Below, in pieces: positions 6,747-10,696 of a stretch of 10,696 bases of DNA. Source of the stretch: an uncultured Oscillospiraceae bacterium (GTDB lineage: Bacteria > Bacillota > Clostridia > Oscillospirales > Ruminococcaceae); contig CAUABB010000036.1 in assembly GCA_958427155.1 (NCBI GenBank), positions 1-10,696 on the forward strand, read 5' to 3'. Both the position numbers and the translations under genes were made by a program. Numbering within the stretch: position 1 is the stretch's first letter; each line of letters begins with the position of its first letter. A model generated the notes under the pieces. It was given only the letters and a program-made list of their open reading frames with translations, was not told the DNA's origin and did not search any database.

Positions 6747-7633
6747 TTCAAGGTCACCCGATATCGCTCAGTAAACATCACAGGGTTGTAGGACATCTTT
6801 GCCTTACGAAGGCCCTCAACCCCTAAATCTTCCTCACGATTGATATAAAGACAGTCCGAGGCGAACATTCTGGCATACTCTCTGTTAATCATCGGATAAG
6901 CTCCCGCCACTTCTGCATCCGCTTTTTCAATATGGACGATTTCCGTATCAGAATTGATCCGCTCACCAACAGAGTAGGCAACTACCCGTCCTTCTTGCCT
7001 GAGGATACAACCATGCAGTCCCAATTCTTTAAAATACCGAAGAGCTTTACGAGCAGCACACATTTCTTCTCGCTTACTCTCGTCCTGGCAGCAGTCATTT
7101 TGAGAACACCAAAATTTATTAAACTGTTCGCATTCTCCAATGTTGCCCTCTGTAACCGCCTCTACCTTCCAATCTTTCTGAATAAAGCGATTAATAAAAT
7201 TCCGCTTGGAATGAAGCTTTTTACCTGCCAGCGTAATCAAACTTTCAGCAGAATAGATATAGTCAAAATAATCACGTCGTTCCTCAAAATGAAACCGACC
7301 GGGCATCAACATCTCCAACTTTTCCCTATTTGCAGCATGGCTGACATGCATTACAAACGGAAAGCCGCAATCCTCGGAATATTCCATCATAATTTTAACT
7401 ACTTCTTCAAGGTCTCCTTCTCCCGCAGGAAAGGCAAAGTGTTTCGCCTTATCATTAAATTGAAGATAGAAATCTTTATACCTCCCGATTCGGTAGCTGT
7501 AAGCATCCGCCCAGATAAAATTGTTCCCAAAGCAGTACTCGCTCCCCCTGAAATTGCTTTTTTGAAGTAAATTATCAACCCAGGGCTTATCACTTAACTC
7601 TATTTTTTTAAACTCCAGTTTGGTTTTTACCAT
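6743..7633 (-). CDS. DUF2156 protein (phosphatidylglycerol lysyltransferase C-terminal-like domain)
   Basis: A 296-residue soluble protein made of a tandem GNAT-like fold of the DUF2156 type. Recognisable family blocks are the N-terminal SEYCFGNNFIWADAY (31-45), KKLHSKRNFINRFIQ (138-152), and YINREEDLGVEGLRKAKMSY (263-282). In MprF the related domain transfers an aminoacyl group from tRNA to phosphatidylglycerol. This protein has no membrane segment, so it is not a complete MprF; stand-alone members have no settled function, and aminoacyl- or acyl-transfer is only an inference. The start ATG is 6 bases after the kinase stop, with a weak upstream GGGATG. Its TGA overlaps the ATG of the GNAT gene, pairing two transferase-fold proteins. 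Base composition looks like its neighbours. Confidence 0.87.
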   Translation of the reverse strand: MVKTKLEFKKIELSDKPWVDNLLQKSNFRGSEYCFGNNFIWADAYSYRIGRYKDFYLQFNDKAKHFAFPAGEGDLEEVVKIMMEYSEDCGFPFVMHVSHAANREKLEMLMPGRFHFEERRDYFDYIYSAESLITLAGKKLHSKRNFINRFIQKDWKVEAVTEGNIGECEQFNKFWCSQNDCCQDESKREEMCAARKALRYFKELGLHGCILRQEGRVVAYSVGERINSDTEIVHIEKADAEVAGAYPMINREYARMFASDCLYINREEDLGVEGLRKAKMSYNPVMFTERYRVTLK

Positions 7634-7639
7634 ACTGTA

Positions 7640-8302
7640 TTACATCCCATCTATTAAATTTAAAATGTCTTTTTGAATCTCATCAATACTGCGGGGAGAG
7701 CTGCCTTTGCTACAAGGAAGCACCTTCCAACCACATCTGCTGGCGGCATACAACGCCGCCTTCCGACAGGAAAGCAGATATTCTACATTTATTTCATGAA
7801 TATCTTTCTTGCTATTATCCCCACCATAACGGCTGGATAACAGTTTCTGTGAAACTTCTAGCGGCATATCCAAAAACAGGACAAGATCCGGCTTCGGAAG
7901 TCCTAGCAGATGATACTCATAATCTTCCAGCCAGTTCAAATAGCTATCCCATTCACCCTCCGGAAGTTTTGACATCTGATGAATTGCGTTGGAAGTAGTA
8001 TACCGGGCGGCTAGCACTAACGCACCTTCTTCATAGTCTCTTTTCCAGTATTTCTTATAACTAGCGAAGCGATCAACGGCATAAAAGGAGGAAGCCGCAT
8101 AAGCATTAACGCTGTTTGCGTCTGTTCCAAATTCTCCGGCAAGGTACATTTTTACAAGCGCCGAAGAAGGCTCTGCGTAATCCGGGAAAGAAATTGGCAA
8201 GACTCTACGTTTGAGCTTTTTCAGGTTTTTCTGTAAGAGCTCAAACTGGGTGGATTTCCCGCTCCCGTCCAAGCCATCTAAAACAATCAATTTTCCTGTC
8301 AT
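7640..8302 (-). CDS. tmk: thymidylate kinase-like nucleoside monophosphate kinase
   Basis: A 220-residue P-loop kinase. Walker A is GLDGSGKST (10-18). SFPDY (38-42) matches the FP position of eukaryotic-type dTMP kinases, and LPKPDLVLFLDMPLEV (135-150) is strikingly like the same segment in human dTMP kinase. The usual DRY motif is AARY here (98-101), with the aspartate replaced by alanine, followed by TTSNAIHQ. A lid segment SRYGGDNSKKDIHE spans 157-170. The expected reaction is dTMP + ATP to dTDP. This fits its place directly after thyX, which makes dTMP, with an ATGA overlap coupling the two. A different (deoxy)nucleoside or nucleotide substrate is possible given the altered motif, and a standard tmk may exist elsewhere in the genome. 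Confidence 0.85.
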   Translation of the reverse strand: MTGKLIVLDGLDGSGKSTQFELLQKNLKKLKRRVLPISFPDYAEPSSALVKMYLAGEFGTDANSVNAYAASSFYAVDRFASYKKYWKRDYEEGALVLAARYTTSNAIHQMSKLPEGEWDSYLNWLEDYEYHLLGLPKPDLVLFLDMPLEVSQKLLSSRYGGDNSKKDIHEINVEYLLSCRKAALYAASRCGWKVLPCSKGSSPRSIDEIQKDILNLIDGM

Positions 8303-9072
8303 TTAGCCTTCCCCCGCAGTGTATGATAATACTTCCGGACTTCAGACGCTCTTCCACAAGACATCTTTCCTTCCGGGCAGTTGCCTTCTACACAAGGAGG
8401 ACCTGCATGGGCAAACAAAGTGGGGGCAACCTCCAAGACCAACCGAAGCATCTCATCAGCCAACGCTTTAATTTCCCATTGAGCTCTGTTACAACAGCGG
8501 TGAGCAAAAAAATTAAGCAGGCTTCTTGCATTAAAGGTTGCGATCATTTTTGTATCACAGGCATTCGGAAGGACAAAACGCGCGTCCTCAATCGCTTTTT
8601 TTTCAGCAGTTCGCCGCGCTGTTTTTTCATCCTGCCCCTGCTTTAAAAATGACTGATAATGCCTGTCCATTAAAATTTCAGTAAGTTTTTCGTAGGCAGA
8701 AAGGCTATCTGTCATTGCCTTCTGAAACACCTCTTTTGCTTCAGGAGATGCCTCAATCTCAGGAGGAGTTACAAATTCAAACTCTTTTTCGCGAACATAC
8801 CTCTGACTCTGGACACTGTAAGAAGCAATTCTATGTCTGGTAATCTGAGCAAGAAGCGCGCGGGAGACTCCTTCAATTCCAAAAGTAAAACTTGCATGTT
8901 CAATCGGGCTTTCATGGCCAATTTCGGCAAGCATTCCTACAAAATCAGCAGCTTTTTCTTCTGTCAACCCATCGTAAAGGGTACTGATTGTACTGGGGCT
9001 ATAACAAAGTTTTGCCGCACAGGCAATCGTCTTTTCCGGATCAGGCGTATGAGAAATCAATGTTACTTTCAT
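8299..9072 (-). CDS. thyX: FAD-dependent thymidylate synthase ThyX
   Basis: A 257-residue flavin-dependent thymidylate synthase. The ThyX motif RHR-x7-S is RHRIASYSVQS at residues 79-89. GHESPIEHASFTF (52-64), ARFVLPNACDTKM (164-176) and NRAQWEIKALADEM (195-208) are also diagnostic. It methylates dUMP to dTMP using 5,10-methylene-THF and NADPH through FAD, releasing THF rather than dihydrofolate. The C-terminus carries three cysteines (227, 232, 239) in a CVEGNCPEGKMSCG tail. The frame is open to 9195, inside the preceding gene, but ATG 9072 has a GGAG site 8 bases upstream and gives the normal MKVTLISHTPDPE start. It is the first gene of the eight-gene operon and overlaps the kinase gene by ATGA. 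Confidence 0.96.
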   Translation of the reverse strand: MKVTLISHTPDPEKTIACAAKLCYSPSTISTLYDGLTEEKAADFVGMLAEIGHESPIEHASFTFGIEGVSRALLAQITRHRIASYSVQSQRYVREKEFEFVTPPEIEASPEAKEVFQKAMTDSLSAYEKLTEILMDRHYQSFLKQGQDEKTARRTAEKKAIEDARFVLPNACDTKMIATFNARSLLNFFAHRCCNRAQWEIKALADEMLRLVLEVAPTLFAHAGPPCVEGNCPEGKMSCGRASEVRKYYHTLRGKAK

Positions 9073-9080
9073 AAAATTCT

Positions 9081-9088
9081 CTCCTTTT
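9081..9088 (-). promoter_or_regulatory. Shine-Dalgarno site of thyX
   Basis: AAAAGGAG on the minus strand ends 8 bases before ATG 9072. It decides the thyX start against the longer open frame that begins at 9195. Confidence 0.75.
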
Positions 9089-9112
9089 GCAGCTTGTCCA
9101 AATAAACAGGTA

Positions 9113-9145
9113 TTTTTCACCGGGAGAAATTCCCCCGGTGAAAAA
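9113..9145. repeat. 12-bp inverted repeat (hairpin) upstream of thyX
   Basis: TTTTTCACCGGG at 9113-9124 pairs perfectly with CCCGGTGAAAAA at 9134-9145, with a 9-base loop. On either strand the U-run precedes the stem core and the A-run follows it, the reverse of an intrinsic terminator, so it does not look like one. It could be a 5' mRNA stabilising hairpin of the thyX transcript, a protein-binding operator, or an unusual end structure for the cysteine-rich gene. Confidence 0.7.
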
Positions 9146-9148
9146 CGT

Positions 9149-9176
9149 ATTTTACAAAGTTCTTTAGCAGTCACAA
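9149..9176 (-). promoter_or_regulatory. possible sigma-A promoter for the thyX operon
   Basis: On the minus strand, TTGTGA (9176-9171), a 16-base spacer and TAAAAT (9154-9149) approximate a -35/-10 pair inside and just after the end of the cysteine-rich gene. Transcription would begin near 9142, at the edge of the hairpin. The match is moderate and AT-rich DNA gives such matches by chance. Confidence 0.33.
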
Positions 9177-9964
9177 TTAGGCTTATCTGGTTCACACATC
9201 CGCGGCGGGAAAAACTCTTCTACCGGGAACTTAATCCCACGAAATACTTCGCACGGATCATCGGTGTTACAGCAGCACTCTTTCTGAGGGATACAGTAGT
9301 CGTAAACCGGAACCAGGAGCTGTACTTTTCTCTGTAAATTTACAATCGAGAACAATCCAAGCGTAACATAAACGGCCTTGGTTGGGGTACCGTTACAAAA
9401 ATCCCCATCAAACTGCGAAGCAATTTCAGAAGGAATTGTAATACAGGGTTCATAGCACATTTCATTACGATCACAAAGTTTAACCGCAAGGAAAATCGGT
9501 TCTACGACCTGAATACTAGCCGTCGGCAGGTTGTTACCACAATAATCTACCTGGTTGTGCACGGTAGTATCAGTTGTAAAGGTTGCAACATTCCCTTCAC
9601 TTCCGTAAAGAATCACCTTCTTGGTAAAGACAGCAAGGCCGGTAACCTCCGTCGGTGCGCAAACTGGCGAAGTAAATGCCTCAACAGTCACTTTGAAAAA
9701 GAATGTGACATCCACTGAGTAGAACCCTTTGTTAAACGCAACGGGTTCAACATCCATATAAACATTAAGTACAGTTACCTTCTTGGATTTTACACTCATT
9801 GCTGCATCAATGATCGCCTGAGCGCTGTCAGGAAAATAAACCTGAAGGTCTTCAAAACAATCTTTTGCGCTGCAGGAATCGTAGATTCGGGCTGTTTCTA
9901 TGCAGACAGCTTCTTTGAAACCGTTATCGCAACCGCCATCTGACATCATCTTATTTTCAGCCAT
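9164..9964 (-). CDS. cysteine-rich conserved-looking hypothetical protein, possibly spore-envelope related
   Basis: I do not recognise this 266-residue protein with certainty. It has 18 cysteines (6.8%), at 12, 21, 31, 36, 102, 142, 164, 170, 174, 190, 224, 230-232, 238, 257, 264 and 266. They include a CCC run and a terminal NCDC. Between them are alternating hydrophobic stretches expected to form beta strands (for example FYSVDVTFFFKVTV, 81-94, and VYVTLGLFSIV, 198-208). There is no signal peptide or membrane segment, which suggests assembly inside the cell or mother cell. The N-terminal ARIYDSCSAKDCFEDL looks like a conserved block. Spore coat or other disulfide-linked structural roles are an inference from composition only; metal binding is an alternative. 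A perfect TAAGGAGG (9978-9971) stands 6 bases before ATG 9964, suggesting high expression. It is separated from both neighbours and probably has its own promoter. Confidence 0.8.
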   Translation of the reverse strand: MAENKMMSDGGCDNGFKEAVCIETARIYDSCSAKDCFEDLQVYFPDSAQAIIDAAMSVKSKKVTVLNVYMDVEPVAFNKGFYSVDVTFFFKVTVEAFTSPVCAPTEVTGLAVFTKKVILYGSEGNVATFTTDTTVHNQVDYCGNNLPTASIQVVEPIFLAVKLCDRNEMCYEPCITIPSEIASQFDGDFCNGTPTKAVYVTLGLFSIVNLQRKVQLLVPVYDYCIPQKECCCNTDDPCEVFRGIKFPVEEFFPPRMCEPDKPNCDC

Positions 9965-9970
9965 AATAAT

Positions 9971-9978
9971 CCTCCTTA
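9971..9978 (-). promoter_or_regulatory. perfect Shine-Dalgarno site of the cysteine-rich gene
   Basis: TAAGGAGG on the minus strand, 6 bases before ATG 9964. It is the strongest ribosome binding site on the minus strand of this window and fits an abundantly made protein. Confidence 0.8.
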
Positions 9979-10006
9979 TGTCTTATTAAAGCAAACGCCT
10001 TATTAC

Positions 10007-10035
10007 ATAATATGGAAAATTATTGGCTTGGTGAA
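10007..10035 (-). promoter_or_regulatory. candidate promoter of the cysteine-rich gene
   Basis: On the minus strand, TTCACC (10035-10030), a 17-base spacer and TATTAT (10012-10007) give a 4/6 and 5/6 match to the vegetative consensus. The same DNA also reads CATATTAT (10014-10007) with an AC 16 bases upstream, loosely like mother-cell sigma-E/sigma-K promoters. The sequence alone cannot decide between them. Confidence 0.35.
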
Positions 10036-10043
10036 TAAAACGG

Positions 10044-10696
10044 CTAAACCTTTTTAAGCTTTGCAAAGTTCGCCATAATTTTTTTGGTACCGACTTTATC
10101 AAAAATAACCTCTACCAGCATATCATTAGCCATCGGCGTCATCGAAACTACCATACCGTTTCCAAAAACACGATGGTTAACCATGTCCCCTACCTTAAAG
10201 TCAATCACAGCCGGATCTGCTCTGTGGGTATGTCCTACATGCTCTACAGTAAAACCAGACGGGTGCTTTGGTTGAGGTCGGAAATCATAGGTTTTAACCG
10301 TCATATCATGATAGTCAACCAAATTTTTAGGAATCTCCTCTAAAAAGCGTGACGGCCGGTTTCTGGTGGTAGAACCAAACAGCATCCTGGAAGCCGCACC
10401 TGTCAAAGTGAGATGTTCCTTTGCACGAGTAATCCCGACATAGGCGAGACGGCGCTCTTCCTCCAGTTCATCCGGAAAATTCATAATGTTTTTTGAAGGG
10501 AAGACTCCCTCCTCCATCCCAACGATATAAACATATGGAAACTCCAGTCCCTTAGCAGAATGCAACGTCATCATCACAACCGCATCGTCCGACTGGTTCA
10601 GAGAATCCAGATCCGTATAAAGGGCAACCTCCTCTAAAAATCCGGAAAGGGAGCCGTCCTCATTTTCATCTTCATAATTTCTCATATTGCTTTTAA
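10044..10696 (-). CDS. pcrA: ATP-dependent DNA helicase PcrA/UvrD, C-terminal part (5' end outside window)
   Basis: The frame is open to the right edge, so this is the last roughly 217 residues of an expected 730-780. It contains SGFLEEVALYTDLD, helicase motif V (MMTLHSAKGLEFPYVYIVG) and motif VI (EEERRLAYVGITRAKEHL), the typical end of superfamily 1A domain 2B/2A. The C-terminal VGDMVNHRVFGNGMVVS...KIMANFAKLKKV is the small Tudor-like domain that in PcrA contacts RNA polymerase. The enzyme unwinds DNA 3' to 5' in repair and conflict resolution. The ATG at 10685 (MRNYEDENED) is internal, since in-frame codons KSN precede it. No clear terminator follows the TAG. The gene is 79 bases from the cysteine-rich gene and probably belongs to a separate transcript. 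Confidence 0.95.
   Translation of the reverse strand, partial: KSNMRNYEDENEDGSLSGFLEEVALYTDLDSLNQSDDAVVMMTLHSAKGLEFPYVYIVGMEEGVFPSKNIMNFPDELEEERRLAYVGITRAKEHLTLTGAASRMLFGSTTRNRPSRFLEEIPKNLVDYHDMTVKTYDFRPQPKHPSGFTVEHVGHTHRADPAVIDFKVGDMVNHRVFGNGMVVSMTPMANDMLVEVIFDKVGTKKIMANFAKLKKV

Noticed and set aside
6932..7570. A 212-codon open frame on the + strand opposite the DUF2156 gene
   Set aside because: It lies fully antisense to a clear family member, shows no domain or ribosome binding site, and its residues look like a reverse-frame shadow.
9113..9145. Rho-independent terminator of the cysteine-rich gene
   Set aside because: The stem has U's before and A's after its GC core on both strands, so no U-tract follows the hairpin.
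9073..9195. N-terminal extension of ThyX by 41 residues
   Set aside because: It would overlap the upstream gene and read through the hairpin; the ATG at 9072 has a good ribosome binding site and matches the family start.
1..10696. Defence system, prophage, CRISPR array, insertion sequence or toxin-antitoxin pair
   Set aside because: No direct repeat array, transposase, integrase, phage structural gene or small toxin-like pair was found on either strand; the genes are mostly housekeeping.

Overview
The window looks like a chromosomal segment of an anaerobic, low-to-mid GC Bacillota bacterium of class Clostridia, most likely the Ruminococcaceae/Oscillospiraceae group. The reasons are strong GGAGG-type ribosome binding sites, GTG starts, a flavin-dependent ThyX thymidylate synthase, a PcrA helicase, a U32 protein next to mltG, and a glycerol-3-phosphate-type oxidoreductase set with BFD and DUF1667 partners. 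The genus is an inference; no rRNA or other phylogenetic marker is present. I see no tRNA, rRNA, CRISPR array, insertion sequence or phage gene.

Region 1 (1-2103, + strand): the 3' part of a FAD-dependent GlpA-type dehydrogenase with a C-terminal BFD-like iron-sulfur domain, a complete NAD(P)/FAD oxidoreductase, and a small four-cysteine DUF1667 protein. The three genes are joined by two ATGA stop/start overlaps and probably form one electron-transferring enzyme. A strong hairpin at 2131-2164 ends this operon and also the one converging on it.

Region 2 (9072 down to 2183, - strand): eight tightly packed genes in the order thyX, a thymidylate-kinase-like gene, a DUF2156 gene, a GNAT acetyltransferase gene, a DJ-1/PfpI gene, a 5-formyltetrahydrofolate cyclo-ligase gene, mltG, and a U32 (TrhP-like) gene. 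Gaps are at most about 25 bases and three junctions overlap. The set links dTMP synthesis and phosphorylation, one-carbon folate salvage, peptidoglycan strand release and probable tRNA wobble-uridine modification.

Region 3 (9164-9964, - strand): an unrecognised 266-residue protein with 18 cysteines and a perfect Shine-Dalgarno sequence. The 91 bases between it and thyX hold a 12-bp palindromic hairpin that is not terminator-like, and a possible thyX promoter.

Region 4 (10044 to the right edge, - strand): the C-terminal part of the PcrA/UvrD helicase, running off the window.

Overall this is mostly housekeeping DNA. The points most worth a second look are the cysteine-rich protein, the 83-base out-of-frame overlap between the cyclo-ligase gene and mltG, the coupled DUF2156/GNAT pair, and the atypical thymidylate kinase. 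I found no convincing new defence or mobile system.
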